Shown here in pieces: positions 37,296-45,858 of a stretch of DNA of 64,000 bases (position 1 is the stretch's first letter; each line of letters starts with the position of its first letter). A program made the position numbers and the translations under genes. The stretch covers positions 124,001 through 188,000 of the forward strand of contig NZ_JACVAM010000002.1 of the NCBI RefSeq assembly GCF_014851865.1, in the 5' to 3' direction. The notes under the pieces were generated by a model. That model searched no databases, was not told where the DNA came from, and was given only the letters and a program-made list of their open reading frames with translations. Origin of the DNA: Pseudomonas sp. PDM16 (lineage in GTDB: Bacteria; Pseudomonadota; Gammaproteobacteria; Pseudomonadales; Pseudomonadaceae).

Positions 37296-38456
37296 GTGCC
37301 GCTGCACTCCGACTGGCTGGCCGATGTCCGGCCCAATCCCTATGCCGACCAGTTGTCCCGTGGCTATCGTCGACTGCGTTTCGTGCCTGGCCTGGAGCTT
37401 GAGTATCGCGAATACATGCTGCGCGACAGCTTCGAGCTCAAGCGGGTTGCGCTGATCTTCGCCCTGTTGGCCTGGCTGGCCTTCGTCGGCGTGGATGTGT
37501 GGATGATCGAGGGGCCGCTGTTGCTGATCATGCTGTCCATCCGCCTTGGCGTTGCAGCACTGCTACTGACCTGCGGTCGCCTGGCCTTGACCCGACGACC
37601 CACGCAAATGGCGGTTCCGCTGAGCATCGCCTGCATCGGTGCCATGGGACTGGGCGCGGCAGCCATCATCGCCCTCGGGCATCGCCAGGACCCGTTCTTC
37701 CCCTACGAGGGGTTGCTGCTGGTGTGTATCGCCGCCTATTTCCTCGTCGGTCTTCGTCTGGTCGAGGCGGCCGTCATTTCTTTCGTCGTGCTGCTGGCCT
37801 ACGGGCTGTTCGAGTGGCTGGGCGGCCTGGCGCCGGAGCGCCTGTTCAACAACCTGTTGTTCCTGTTGGCGGGTAACCTGATCGGCGCCGTGGGCTGCTA
37901 CCTGCTGGAGCTGAAGTCACGTGAGCATTTTCTGGTCAGCAGCCTGTTGCGGGTGCAGGCTGATCAGGATGGGTTGACCGGCTTGAGCAACAGACGCAGC
38001 TTCCACCGCGAGCTCAACCGGATCTGGCGCCAGGCACAGCGGGACGAGCTTTCCCTTGCGCTGCTGCTGTGCGACGTCGATCACTTCAAGGCCTACAACG
38101 ACCGGTATGGCCATCAGGCTGGCGACCGTGCGCTGCAGCGGGTCAGCGAAACATTGCAGCAGGCGGCGCGTCGCCCGCTGGACATGGCGGCGCGCCTGGG
38201 CGGCGAGGAGTTCGCGGTGCTGCTCTACGACATAACCCCGAGCGAGGCTCGCCAGCGCGCCGAGGCTTTGCGCCGGAGTCTGGAGGCTTGTGCCATCGAG
38301 CATGCCGGCTCGTCGACGGCCTCGGTACTGACCATTTCTATCGGCGTCTGCTGCCTGCAGCCACCGGCAGATGCCACCGTGGATGGCCTGTTCGAGCATG
38401 CCGACCGGGCTCTGTATGAGGCCAAGGCATTTGGACGCAACCAGGTGGTGACCTGA
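37296..38456 (+). CDS. hsbD: Membrane diguanylate cyclase (HsbD-type)
   Basis: A 386-residue protein: N-terminal ~50 cytoplasmic residues, six membrane helices (~48-205), then a GGDEF domain with the intact active site RLGGEEFAVLLYD (~300) and DGLTGLSNRRSF at its start. It makes c-di-GMP from GTP. No RxxD-type inhibitory site could be identified with certainty. Position next to recQ and followed by DUF2804 and MarR genes matches P. aeruginosa PA3344-PA3341, where the cyclase is HsbD, which acts with the anti-anti-sigma factor HsbA in surface behaviour. GTG start; the symbol rests on synteny. Confidence 0.85.
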   Translation: MPLHSDWLADVRPNPYADQLSRGYRRLRFVPGLELEYREYMLRDSFELKRVALIFALLAWLAFVGVDVWMIEGPLLLIMLSIRLGVAALLLTCGRLALTRRPTQMAVPLSIACIGAMGLGAAAIIALGHRQDPFFPYEGLLLVCIAAYFLVGLRLVEAAVISFVVLLAYGLFEWLGGLAPERLFNNLLFLLAGNLIGAVGCYLLELKSREHFLVSSLLRVQADQDGLTGLSNRRSFHRELNRIWRQAQRDELSLALLLCDVDHFKAYNDRYGHQAGDRALQRVSETLQQAARRPLDMAARLGGEEFAVLLYDITPSEARQRAEALRRSLEACAIEHAGSSTASVLTISIGVCCLQPPADATVDGLFEHADRALYEAKAFGRNQVVT

Positions 38457-38541
38457 ACGGCCCCCCGTACTGGCGCGAATCGCCCCTCTCGCGGGGCAGG
38501 GCGGCTGCTAGCATCGGCGCTTTCCCCTGGCGGTGACGTTC

Positions 38542-39546
38542 ATGGATCGACTGATACAGGCCAACGGCCAACCCCACTACGGCATCTTCCCGGCGGCACC
38601 GGGCGAGGTGAACTGGCGCGACTTCGACTTTCGCTCGCCGATGGGGAGGCGCCTCGGCGCTCTGGCCAAGTGGCGGCGCTTCCACCAGTTTCAGTACTTC
38701 GGCATCGTCAGCGATGAGCTGATCGGTGGCTGCGCGCTTGCCGACATCAGTCTGCTCACCGCCGGTTTCGTCTACCTGTTCCACCCTGCCAGCGGGCGAA
38801 TGATCGAGCGTGAGTTCAAGCGACCGCTGGGCAATGGCACCGACTTCTCGCAGCGGCCCAACGATGGTGCCTGCGAACTGCGCAGCGGTGCCAACCTGCT
38901 GCGTCTGGACAATCGCGGCAGCGTCAAGCGCCTGCTGGTAGAACTGGACGACGGCACGCGCATCGAGGCCAGTTTTTCCGAACAGCAGTTCGAGCCCATG
39001 TGCATCTGCACGCCGACGGCGGTGAACGGTTGGGTCTATGCGCAGAAGGTTGCCGGCGTGCGCTGTCACGGCAGCGTGCGCAGCGCGCTGGGTGATTTCG
39101 ATCTGCAGGCACTGGATGCCTTCGCCCACCATGACTGGTCGGCCGGCTACATGCGCCCGGAGACCTTCTGGAACTGGGCTTGCCTGTCCGGTGAGGTGGC
39201 GGGTACACGGATCGGTCTGAACCTGTCCTGCGGGGTCAATGAAACCAGCTTCAGCGAGAACTGTTATTGGCTGGACGGCGCCCTGCATCCGGTCGGCGGC
39301 GTGCATTTCCAGTTCGATCGCGATGATCCTCTACAACCGTGGCGCATCGTTTCCGGCGACGGCCAAGTGGAATTGAGCTTCCGTGGCCACGGCTTGCACC
39401 GCGAGCATCTGAACCTGGGCGTGCTCGCCAGCAACTTCAAGCAGGTGTTCGGTTGTTTCCAGGGCACCTTGCGGCCCCCGGGGCGCCCCCCACTGGTGAT
39501 CGACAACCTGTGGGGCTTCGTCGAGGATCAGTATGTCAAATGGTGA
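38542..39546 (+). CDS. DUF2804 domain-containing protein
   Basis: A 334-residue protein belonging to DUF2804, a beta-rich family related to the tocopherol cyclase / DUF2805-like lipocalin fold. Visible conserved parts: RRLGALAKWRRFHQFQYFGIVS, HHDWSAGYMRPETFWNWA and NLSCGVNETSFSENCYW. Homologues are often linked to lipid or long-chain alcohol metabolism, but the activity is unknown. ATG 38542 was favoured over an in-frame GTG three codons earlier. It follows hsbD in the same direction. Confidence 0.85.
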   Translation: MDRLIQANGQPHYGIFPAAPGEVNWRDFDFRSPMGRRLGALAKWRRFHQFQYFGIVSDELIGGCALADISLLTAGFVYLFHPASGRMIEREFKRPLGNGTDFSQRPNDGACELRSGANLLRLDNRGSVKRLLVELDDGTRIEASFSEQQFEPMCICTPTAVNGWVYAQKVAGVRCHGSVRSALGDFDLQALDAFAHHDWSAGYMRPETFWNWACLSGEVAGTRIGLNLSCGVNETSFSENCYWLDGALHPVGGVHFQFDRDDPLQPWRIVSGDGQVELSFRGHGLHREHLNLGVLASNFKQVFGCFQGTLRPPGRPPLVIDNLWGFVEDQYVKW

Positions 39547-39583
39547 CGGCGGGGTTGGCGAAGCCCTGTTTTCGGGGTTATGG

Positions 39584-39602
39584 TTAGTTGACTAATAATT
39601 AG
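39584..39602. promoter_or_regulatory. Overlapping palindromes upstream of the marR-type gene
   Basis: TTAGT-TG-ACTAA (39584-39595) overlaps CTAAT-A-ATTAG (39592-39602). AT-rich palindromes of this kind are typical MarR/SlyA operators, and this one lies 65 bases before the MarR gene, consistent with autoregulation. Confidence 0.65.
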
Positions 39603-39666
39603 GTTTTTCTGCTGTCCACGCGCGGTATGGGGAGTGGTCAGCGGCAAGAGCCGGTGAGAGTCTTCT

Positions 39667-40101
39667 ATGCATAACTTCGCGCACCACAGTTTTGGTATGC
39701 AGCTGGCCCAGCTTTCCCGCGCCTGGCGCGCTGAACTGGATCGTCGTCTGTCCGGGCTTGGCCTGTCCCAGGCGCGCTGGCTGGTTCTTCTTCACCTCGC
39801 CCTGCTCAAGGAAGCACCCACCCAGCGCGAGTTGGCCCAGACCGTGGGAGTGGAGGGGCCGACCCTGGCTCGTCTGCTTGACGGTCTGGAGGCCCAGGAG
39901 CTGGTCCGGCGCATCGCGGTGCCAGAGGATCGTCGAGCCAAGAAGGTGGTTCTCAGCGACAAGGCACGACCTCTGATCGAGCAGATCGAGAGTATCGCGC
40001 TGCAGCTGCGTCGAGAGTTGTTCGCGGGAGTGAGCGAGGAGGAACAGCGCCTGTGCCAGGACATTCACGCACGCATTCTGGGTAATCTGGAGCGGGGGTA
40101 A
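39667..40101 (+). CDS. MarR-family transcriptional regulator
   Basis: A 144-residue winged-helix regulator. Core: LSQARWLVLLHLALLKEAPTQ (residues ~35-55), recognition helix QRELAQTVGVEGPTLARLLDGLE and wing RRIAVPEDRRAKKVVLS. It resembles SlyA-type MarR proteins. The AT-rich palindromes upstream suggest autorepression. Targets and ligand unknown; the preceding DUF2804 gene is on the same strand, 120 bases upstream. Confidence 0.93.
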   Translation: MHNFAHHSFGMQLAQLSRAWRAELDRRLSGLGLSQARWLVLLHLALLKEAPTQRELAQTVGVEGPTLARLLDGLEAQELVRRIAVPEDRRAKKVVLSDKARPLIEQIESIALQLRRELFAGVSEEEQRLCQDIHARILGNLERG

Positions 40102-40118
40102 GTCTGGCCTAGCGCTTC

Positions 40119-40520
40119 TCAGGTATCGCGCAGCAGGTCATGGGCGTCCAGTAGCCGATAGGCAATTTCCGGCGAGTTTTCCAGCCCCCGACGTATGGCC
40201 GACGGAATCGCTTGCCGCGTCTTGCGGCACAGGCCAGGTAACGCTTCGATCTGGATGGTGATGCCGCGCATGGTGCGCACCTCGTTGATCCCCGGCGCCA
40301 CCTGCAGCCGAATGCCGAGCTGCTCGTACATCCTCTGCTGCAGGCGCTCGAGATCCTCCAGGTCCTTCAGGTTTTGCAGGCGCTCGACCAGACGCTTCTC
40401 CTCATGCAGCGTGAGCAGCAGGATACGCGCATCGGCCTCGCTGCCGTTCAGCAGCTCCTCGCGCCCGCAATCGCAAGCGCCGGGTGGGCAGGGTTGGCGT
40501 AGTGGTGGTGAGCTGGGCAT
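40119..40520 (-). CDS. Hypothetical protein with Cys-rich N-terminus
   Basis: A 133-residue protein with a short N-terminal CPPGACDCG cluster and a long amphipathic helix region (EEKRLVERLQNLKDLEDLERLQQRM) likely to form a coiled coil. The remainder (LQVAPGINEVRTMRGITIQIEALPG) looks globular. I recognise it only as conserved in pseudomonads. The three clustered Cys could bind metal. Convergent with the marR-type gene, 17 bases apart. Confidence 0.65.
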   Translation of the reverse strand: MPSSPPLRQPCPPGACDCGREELLNGSEADARILLLTLHEEKRLVERLQNLKDLEDLERLQQRMYEQLGIRLQVAPGINEVRTMRGITIQIEALPGLCRKTRQAIPSAIRRGLENSPEIAYRLLDAHDLLRDT

Positions 40521-40587
40521 GGTCGCCGATCATAGCCATCCTGACCGCGCTTTGTGCAGCGCTTCATCGGAAGGCCTGGCGTGTGAA

Positions 40588-40618
40588 TAAAAAAGCCCCG
40601 CGTGAGCGGGGCTTTTTT
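40588..40618. terminator. Rho-independent terminator, bidirectional
   Basis: AAAAAAGCCCCGC-GTGA-GCGGGGCTTTTTT. It serves the leftward xenB operon and, from the other side, can stop rightward transcripts. Confidence 0.93.
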
Positions 40619-40637
40619 ATCGTCCGACCAGATGCGG

Positions 40638-41687
40638 TCAGAGGCGTGGGTAGTCGATGTAGCCGACCGGGCCCTGGGCATAGAACAGCTCGGGGCGCGG
40701 CTCGTTGAGCGGGGCGTCCTTGGCCAGACGCTCGACCAGGTCGGGGTTGGCGATGTAGGGAATGCCGAAGGCCACGGCATCGGCCTTGCCTTCTGCCAGC
40801 CAGGTGTTGGCCTGGTCCTTGGTGAAGCGCTCGTTGGCGATCACCAGGCCGCCGAATTGCTCCTTGATGAAGGGAGTCAGGCTGTCGTCGCCTTCCTTCT
40901 CGCGGGTGCAGATGAAGGCCACGCCACGTTTGCCCAGCTCGCGGGCCACGTAGCCGAAGGTTTCGCGCGGATCGGCATCGCCCATGTCATGGCTGTCGCG
41001 ACGCGGCGCCAGGTGCACGCCGACGCGATCGGCGCCCCATACGGAGATGGCTGCGTCGGTGACTTCCAGCAGCAGGCGTGCGCGGTTCTCGATCGAGCCG
41101 CCGTACTGGTCGGTGCGCTGGTTGGTGCTGCTCTGCAGGAACTGGTCGAGCAGGTAGCCGTTGGCGCCGTGCACTTCCACGCCATCGAAACCGGCGGCCT
41201 TGGCATTCTCGGCGCCGTGGCGGTAGGCCTCGACGATGTCGGCGATTTCCTCGGTTTCCAAGGCGCGCGGGGTCTCGAAGCCCTTCATCGGACGGACCAG
41301 ACTGACGTGACCGGCTGGCGCAATAGCGCTAGGGGCGACCGGCAGCTCGCCGTTCAGGTAGATGGGGTCGGAGACACGGCCGACGTGCCACAGCTGCAGG
41401 AAGATGCGGCCGCCGTTGGCGTGCACGGCGCGGGTGATGTTGAGCCATCCGCGGACCTGATCTTCCGACCAGATACCGGGGGTGTCCGGGTAGCCGACGC
41501 CCATCGGGGTGACCGAGGTGGCCTCGCTGAGGATCAGGCCAGCGCTGGCGCGCTGCACGTAGTACTCGGCCATCAGCGCATTGGGCACACGGCCTTCGTC
41601 AGCGCGGCAGCGGGTCAGCGGCGCCATGATGATGCGGTTGGGCAGTTCCAGACTGCCAATCTTGATCGGGTCGAAAAGGGTGGTCAT
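40638..41687 (-). CDS. xenB: Old-yellow-enzyme xenobiotic/alkene reductase XenB
   Basis: A 349-residue FMN-dependent NAD(P)H:enoate reductase. TIM-barrel blocks: LPNRIIMAPLTRCRADEG (residues ~16-33), LQLWHVGR (~99-106), the substrate-anion pair HGAN (His and Asn, ~177-180) and YGGSIENRARLLLEV (~195). It reduces activated alkenes, nitro-aromatics and nitrate esters. The N-terminus equals that of P. putida and P. aeruginosa XenB. It follows an MFS gene by 18 bases; the same xenB-MFS-arsR order occurs in P. aeruginosa PA4356-PA4354. Confidence 0.94.
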   Translation of the reverse strand: MTTLFDPIKIGSLELPNRIIMAPLTRCRADEGRVPNALMAEYYVQRASAGLILSEATSVTPMGVGYPDTPGIWSEDQVRGWLNITRAVHANGGRIFLQLWHVGRVSDPIYLNGELPVAPSAIAPAGHVSLVRPMKGFETPRALETEEIADIVEAYRHGAENAKAAGFDGVEVHGANGYLLDQFLQSSTNQRTDQYGGSIENRARLLLEVTDAAISVWGADRVGVHLAPRRDSHDMGDADPRETFGYVARELGKRGVAFICTREKEGDDSLTPFIKEQFGGLVIANERFTKDQANTWLAEGKADAVAFGIPYIANPDLVERLAKDAPLNEPRPELFYAQGPVGYIDYPRL

Positions 41688-41705
41688 GGTGCGGTCTCCA
41701 ATGTG

Positions 41706-42875
41706 TCAGTCGAGCAGGGGTTCGGCGGCGCTGGTGTGACTGCCGAGGGAAAAGGTGAGCAGGGCGGCGATCAGGCCTAGTACGGCCAGGACAGCGGCGG
41801 CCAGCGGCACGCTGGTCAGCCCCAGGCCCTGGCTGATGACCAGGCCGCCGATCCAGGCGCCCAGGGCGTTGCCCAGGTTGAAGGCGCCGATGTTGAGGGT
41901 CGCCACCAGGTTCGGGGCAGCCTGGCCGAAGTTCATCACGTTGACCTGCAAGGCCGGCACCGCGGCGAAGGCGGCCATGGCCCAGAGCAGCAGGTTGATT
42001 TCCAAGGGGATCAGCAGCGGACTGGTCCAGCTCACCAGCGAGGAGAACACCGCCAGGGTGAGCAGGATGCTGGCCAGGGCCTTGGGTAGGTTCCAGTCGG
42101 CCAGGCGACCGCCGAGGATATTGCCGAGGGTCAGGCCGACGCCGATCAGCAGCAGGGTCCAGGTAATGCCGCGTGGCGACACGCCGGTGACCTCGCCGAG
42201 CAGTGGTGCGATGTAAGTGAACAGGGCGAACACGGCGGCGGAGAACAGCACGGTGGTGGACAGAGCCAGCCACAGGCCGGCGCCACGCATGGCGGCCAGT
42301 TCGCCGCGCAGGTCGGCAGGCTCCTGCTCGCGATTGCTGGGCAGTACGCGCCACAGGCCGATAAAGGCGAGGATGCCGATGCCGGTTACCGCCCAGAAGG
42401 TCGAGCGCCAGCCGGCGTACTGGCCGAGCGCGGTGCCCAGCGGCACGCCGAGCACGTTGGCCAGGGTCAGGCCAGTGAACATCAGGGCCACGGCCGAGGC
42501 CCGGCGGTTCTCCGGCACCAGGCTGGCGGCGACCACGGAGCCGATGCCAAAGAAGGCGCCGTGGCAGAGTGCAGTGACCACGCGGGCCACCATCAGCAAC
42601 TCATAGTCGGCAGCGGTGGCGCAGAGCAGGTTGCCCAGTACGAAAATGCCCATCAGCGCCAGCAGGGCCAACTTGCGCGGCCAGTTGGCAGTGACCAGGG
42701 CCATGAACGGTGCACCGAAGGCCACGCCGAGGGCATAACCGGTGACCAGCCAACCGGCACCGGGGATGGACACGCCGAGGTCGGCTGCCACCTCGGGCAG
42801 CAGGCCCATGATGACGAATTCCGTGGTGCCGATGGCAAACGCGGACAGAGCGAGGACGAGAAGCGGTAACGGCAT
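41706..42875 (-). CDS. MFS transporter (DHA1 drug/arabinose-efflux type)
   Basis: A 389-residue protein with 12 membrane segments. Signature pieces: AIGTTEFVIMGLLPEVAADLG at residues ~15-35, the motif A-like loop and LAVFSSLVSW in the C-terminal half. It belongs to the AraJ/YdhP-like 12-TMS efflux group; substrate unknown. It precedes xenB in the same direction and presumably exports compounds related to those XenB reduces. The ArsR gene upstream is likely its regulator. Confidence 0.92.
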   Translation of the reverse strand: MPLPLLVLALSAFAIGTTEFVIMGLLPEVAADLGVSIPGAGWLVTGYALGVAFGAPFMALVTANWPRKLALLALMGIFVLGNLLCATAADYELLMVARVVTALCHGAFFGIGSVVAASLVPENRRASAVALMFTGLTLANVLGVPLGTALGQYAGWRSTFWAVTGIGILAFIGLWRVLPSNREQEPADLRGELAAMRGAGLWLALSTTVLFSAAVFALFTYIAPLLGEVTGVSPRGITWTLLLIGVGLTLGNILGGRLADWNLPKALASILLTLAVFSSLVSWTSPLLIPLEINLLLWAMAAFAAVPALQVNVMNFGQAAPNLVATLNIGAFNLGNALGAWIGGLVISQGLGLTSVPLAAAVLAVLGLIAALLTFSLGSHTSAAEPLLD

Positions 42876-42932
42876 GGGGCCGGCTCCTGGAAACGGTTAC
42901 ATGTATTTGGTCCTGCGCGCGGGCAGGGCCGT

Positions 42933-43238
42933 TCAGAGTTGGGCGTCGAGGTCTTTCAGGAAGGCCTGGATGACCTCTTCGTTACGCTTGAAGAAACTCC
43001 ACTGGCCGACCTTGCGACTGGTCACCAGACCGGCGCGCTGCAAGGTCGCCAAATGAACCGATACGCTCGACTGGGACAGGCCGCAGCGCTCGAACTTGCC
43101 GGCGCACACGCCGAGTTCCAGCGGGTGGTCTTGGTCGGCGAAATGCTTCTCCGGCTCTTTCAGCCATTGCAGTATTTCGCGCCGGACCGGATGGGCCAGG
43201 GCCTTGATGATTTCGTCGATGTCGAGTGGAGTGTTCAT
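42933..43238 (-). CDS. ArsR-family transcriptional regulator
   Basis: A 101-residue winged-helix repressor. IKALAHPVRREILQWLKEPE (residues ~9-28) and SQSSVSVHLATLQRAGLV (~56-73) are the ArsR hallmarks. The family metal-binding ELCVC box is absent, replaced by a short Cys pair (GVCAGKFERCG, ~44-54), so it may sense an electrophile or redox signal instead. The ATG at 43238 gives the usual length; an upstream frame would run through the operator. It is the first gene of the ArsR-MFS-xenB unit and has a palindromic operator just upstream. Confidence 0.9.
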   Translation of the reverse strand: MNTPLDIDEIIKALAHPVRREILQWLKEPEKHFADQDHPLELGVCAGKFERCGLSQSSVSVHLATLQRAGLVTSRKVGQWSFFKRNEEVIQAFLKDLDAQL

Positions 43239-43274
43239 GCTGGCGCTGTCGTATATCGGGTTGAGGCGAACTGT

Positions 43275-43294
43275 ATATCGGGTTGTTCCGATAT
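43275..43294. promoter_or_regulatory. ATATCGG-N6-CCGATAT operator upstream of the ArsR gene
   Basis: Perfect 7-bp inverted repeat. Further half-sites lie on both sides: TATATCGGG at 43252-43260 and ACCGATA at 43307-43313. The cluster sits 37 bases upstream of the arsR-type start, a good position for autorepression. Confidence 0.75.
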
Positions 43295-43383
43295 TTAGAT
43301 CGTTTGCACCGATACTGACTATCAACGTAGCTGATGAAGCGGCGAGAAGGCCTCGGGCTAGAGGCCTCGCACGTGGGAAAGAA

Positions 43384-43551
43384 TCAATCCGCCAGGGGTT
43401 CGAACTCGTCCTTCACGCGGATGGCGCAATCCGGACAGGCGAAGTCCTCGGGCAGTTCCGCCCAGGGCGTGCCCGGCGCGTAGCCGTGGTGTGGTTCGCC
43501 GCGGGCTTCGTCGTAGCAGTAGCCGCATTCCGGGCAGCGATGGCGGCTCAT
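43384..43551 (-). CDS. Rubredoxin
   Basis: A 55-residue iron protein with the two metal-binding pairs CPECGY (residues 6-11) and CPDC (~39-42), plus the GY and W-E-LPEDF segment typical of AlkG-type rubredoxins. It carries electrons from rubredoxin reductase to the alkane hydroxylase. It overlaps the end of the alkane monooxygenase gene by four bases, so both are made together. No rubredoxin reductase is in the window. Confidence 0.95.
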   Translation of the reverse strand: MSRHRCPECGYCYDEARGEPHHGYAPGTPWAELPEDFACPDCAIRVKDEFEPLAD

Positions 43552-44708
43552 GCCGGCTGCTCGCCCAGGCCGTAGCGCTGCATCAGGCGCTCACGCTGGC
43601 CGGGCTGGAAGTTGATCCGCGCGGCATCGCCCTGCACGGCGCGGATCAGCCGCGGGTTCATGGTGCGGAACCACAGCGGCGGCACGTAGGCCACCAGGTA
43701 CATGCCGAAGTAGCCGCTGGGCAGGCGTGGCAGATCGGGGAAGTTGCGCAGCGACTGGTAGCGCCGGGTCGGGTGGGCGTGGTGATCGGAATGGCGTTGC
43801 AGGTGGAACAGCGCCCAGTTGGAGAACAGGTGGTTGCTGTTCCACGAGTGGTGCGGCTGGCAGACCTCGTAGCGGCCATTGTCCAGCTTGCCGCGTAGCA
43901 GGCCGTAGTGTTCCAGGTAGTTGGCCGAGGTCAGCTGGAAGGCGCCCCAGAAGGCGGTCAGCAGCAGGTACGGCAGGATCGCCAGGCCGAAGGCCAGGGT
44001 CAGTCCGCCATACAGGACCAGGCTGATCAGCGCCGGCTGCAGTACCTCGTTGTCCAGGCTCCAGACGCCCTTGCCGCAGCGGGTCAGGCGCTCCTTCTCC
44101 AGCTGCCAGGCGCGGCGGAAACCACCGGGCATCTCGCGCAGGATGAAGCGGTAGATCGACTCGCCCATGCGCGACGAGGCCGGATCCACCGGGGTGGCCA
44201 CGTCACGGTGATGGCCGCGGTTGTGCTCGATGTAGAAGTGCCCGTAGCAGGACAGCGCCAGGGCCAGCTTGCCCAGCCAGCGTTCCAGCGCAATCTTCTT
44301 GTGGCCCATCTCGTGGCCGAGGTTGATGGCGAAGCCGAGGCCGCCGCCGGTGTTGATGATCATCGCCAGCACGCCGTACCAGGCCAGCGGCTGGGTGGCG
44401 ACGAAGGCGGTGGTGGCGATGAAGGTCAGCCACAATACCGGCACCAGCAGGTAGGTGATCCAGCGATAGTAGGGATCGGCTTCCAGCGCCGGTACCTCGG
44501 ATTCCGGCGGGTTGCTCGGGTCCTCGCCGATCAGCGCATCGAGCAGTGGCACGCCGAAGTAGAAGAACGCCGGCGACAGCCACAGCCAGGCGTCATTCGG
44601 CGATACCAGCAGGTACAGCGCGGGGCCGATCAGGCCCAGGCAGGGAACGAACAGCGACAGCAACCAGAGTGGGCGCTTGCGGTCACGGTAGGGCAGGGCG
44701 GTGTGCAT
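43548..44708 (-). CDS. alkB: Alkane 1-monooxygenase (membrane di-iron)
   Basis: A 386-residue integral-membrane hydroxylase converting n-alkanes to primary alcohols. About six membrane helices and all four His motifs are intact: HEMGHKK (~135), EHNRGHHRDVATP (~168), NYLEHYG (~275) and LQRHSDHHAHP (~312). ATG 44708 has GGAGAG upstream; a longer frame is not family-like. It is cotranscribed with rubredoxin and divergent from an AraC-family gene, the usual alkane-sensing layout. Not to be confused with the DNA-repair AlkB-type gene at 20.1 kb. Confidence 0.96.
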   Translation of the reverse strand: MHTALPYRDRKRPLWLLSLFVPCLGLIGPALYLLVSPNDAWLWLSPAFFYFGVPLLDALIGEDPSNPPESEVPALEADPYYRWITYLLVPVLWLTFIATTAFVATQPLAWYGVLAMIINTGGGLGFAINLGHEMGHKKIALERWLGKLALALSCYGHFYIEHNRGHHRDVATPVDPASSRMGESIYRFILREMPGGFRRAWQLEKERLTRCGKGVWSLDNEVLQPALISLVLYGGLTLAFGLAILPYLLLTAFWGAFQLTSANYLEHYGLLRGKLDNGRYEVCQPHHSWNSNHLFSNWALFHLQRHSDHHAHPTRRYQSLRNFPDLPRLPSGYFGMYLVAYVPPLWFRTMNPRLIRAVQGDAARINFQPGQRERLMQRYGLGEQPA

Positions 44709-44763
44709 TTTTATTCTCTCCGCGGTTCTTCGACCTGAGCCCAGCATGCGCCGGCGTGGCCAT

Positions 44764-44789
44764 GGGCAGAACCGTTGAGTCGGGCAGAA
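44764..44789. promoter_or_regulatory. Direct repeat GGGCAGAA in the alkB-araC divergent promoter
   Basis: GGGCAGAA at 44764-44771 and 44782-44789, 18 bases apart, within the 124-base region between the alkane hydroxylase and AraC genes. Direct repeats suit an AraC-type activator; binding is inferred. Confidence 0.45.
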
Positions 44790-44832
44790 AATCGTCTTAT
44801 GGTGACAACTCATCCTGCGCCGGACCTGCCCC

Positions 44833-45858
44833 ATGGACCCGAGCCTCGCCCCGCTCCAGCCCTGCCTGCACCCGATCTACGCCCGCCTGATGTGTGCAGC
44901 GCTGCGCCAGCGTGGCTTCGGCGAGGCCGAGATTCTGCACGGCACTGGCCTGGATTGGGTGCACCTGCACCGCGACAACCGCCCGCTCAACTTCGCCCAG
45001 GTGCAGCGTCTGATCCGCCGCGCCACCCAGCTCACCGATTGCCCCTGGCTGGGTCTGGAAGTCGGCTGCGCCACGCCGGTGTCGGCACATGGCCCGGTGG
45101 GCTACGCCGCCGCCCTGTGCCCGGACTTGCGCGGCGTGCTGGCGGTGCTGGAGCGCTTCAGCGTGCTGCGCCTGTCCAGCCTGCGCCTCGGTGGGCAGGT
45201 CGAGGGCGAGCGCTACCGCATCTACTTCGAGGAGCTGTTCGACCTGGGCGATGTGCGCGAGCACATCTTCACCAGCCTGGCCGGCGTCTGCCTGCGCCTG
45301 CTGGAGGCGGTGTGCGGCGCGCTGCCGGACGACTGCCTGGAGTTCCGCTTCCCCTTCGCCGAGCCGCCGTGGTCGGCGCGTTATCGCGAACTGCTCGGCC
45401 CCGGTGCCGGCTTCGGCGCCGAGCGTTTCAGTGTCAGCCTGCCGCTGAGTTGGCTGGACCGCCCGAGCCTGAGCGCCGACCCCCAGGCCGCGCGCATCGC
45501 CCTGCGCGATTGCGAGCACCAGTTGCAGGGCGCCACCCCCGGCGGTGACTGGACCAGCCGCGTGCAGCTGCGCCTGGTGGCCTGCGAGGGTAGTTATCCG
45601 ACGTTGGAGCAACTGGCCGACGAGTTCCACCTGTCCGAGCGCACACTGATCCGCCGCCTGCGCGACGAGGGCGTGCACTACCAGCAACTGCTCGACGAGG
45701 TGCGCCAGGAGCTGGCCTGCTGGCTGCTGCAGAGCACGCCGCTGAGCGTCGAGGCGGTGGCCGAGCGCCTGGGCTATCGCGACACCAGCAACTTCAGTCG
45801 TACCTTCCGCCGCTGGCTGGGCATGACGCCCAATGCCTGGCGCAAGGGGGCGGCGTGA
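44833..45858 (+). CDS. AraC-family regulator, probable alkane-response activator
   Basis: A 341-residue AraC/XylS-type protein. The N-terminal ~200 residues are of the arabinose-operon-type effector domain found in AlkR/OruR-like regulators; the C-terminal ~100 residues hold the two HTH motifs (TLEQLADEFHLSERTLIRRLRDEG and SVEAVAERLGYRDTSNFSRTFRRW). It is divergent from alkB and therefore probably controls it in response to alkanes, as AlkR does in Acinetobacter. Its stop codon overlaps the GTG start of acpH (GTGA). Confidence 0.9.
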   Translation: MDPSLAPLQPCLHPIYARLMCAALRQRGFGEAEILHGTGLDWVHLHRDNRPLNFAQVQRLIRRATQLTDCPWLGLEVGCATPVSAHGPVGYAAALCPDLRGVLAVLERFSVLRLSSLRLGGQVEGERYRIYFEELFDLGDVREHIFTSLAGVCLRLLEAVCGALPDDCLEFRFPFAEPPWSARYRELLGPGAGFGAERFSVSLPLSWLDRPSLSADPQAARIALRDCEHQLQGATPGGDWTSRVQLRLVACEGSYPTLEQLADEFHLSERTLIRRLRDEGVHYQQLLDEVRQELACWLLQSTPLSVEAVAERLGYRDTSNFSRTFRRWLGMTPNAWRKGAA

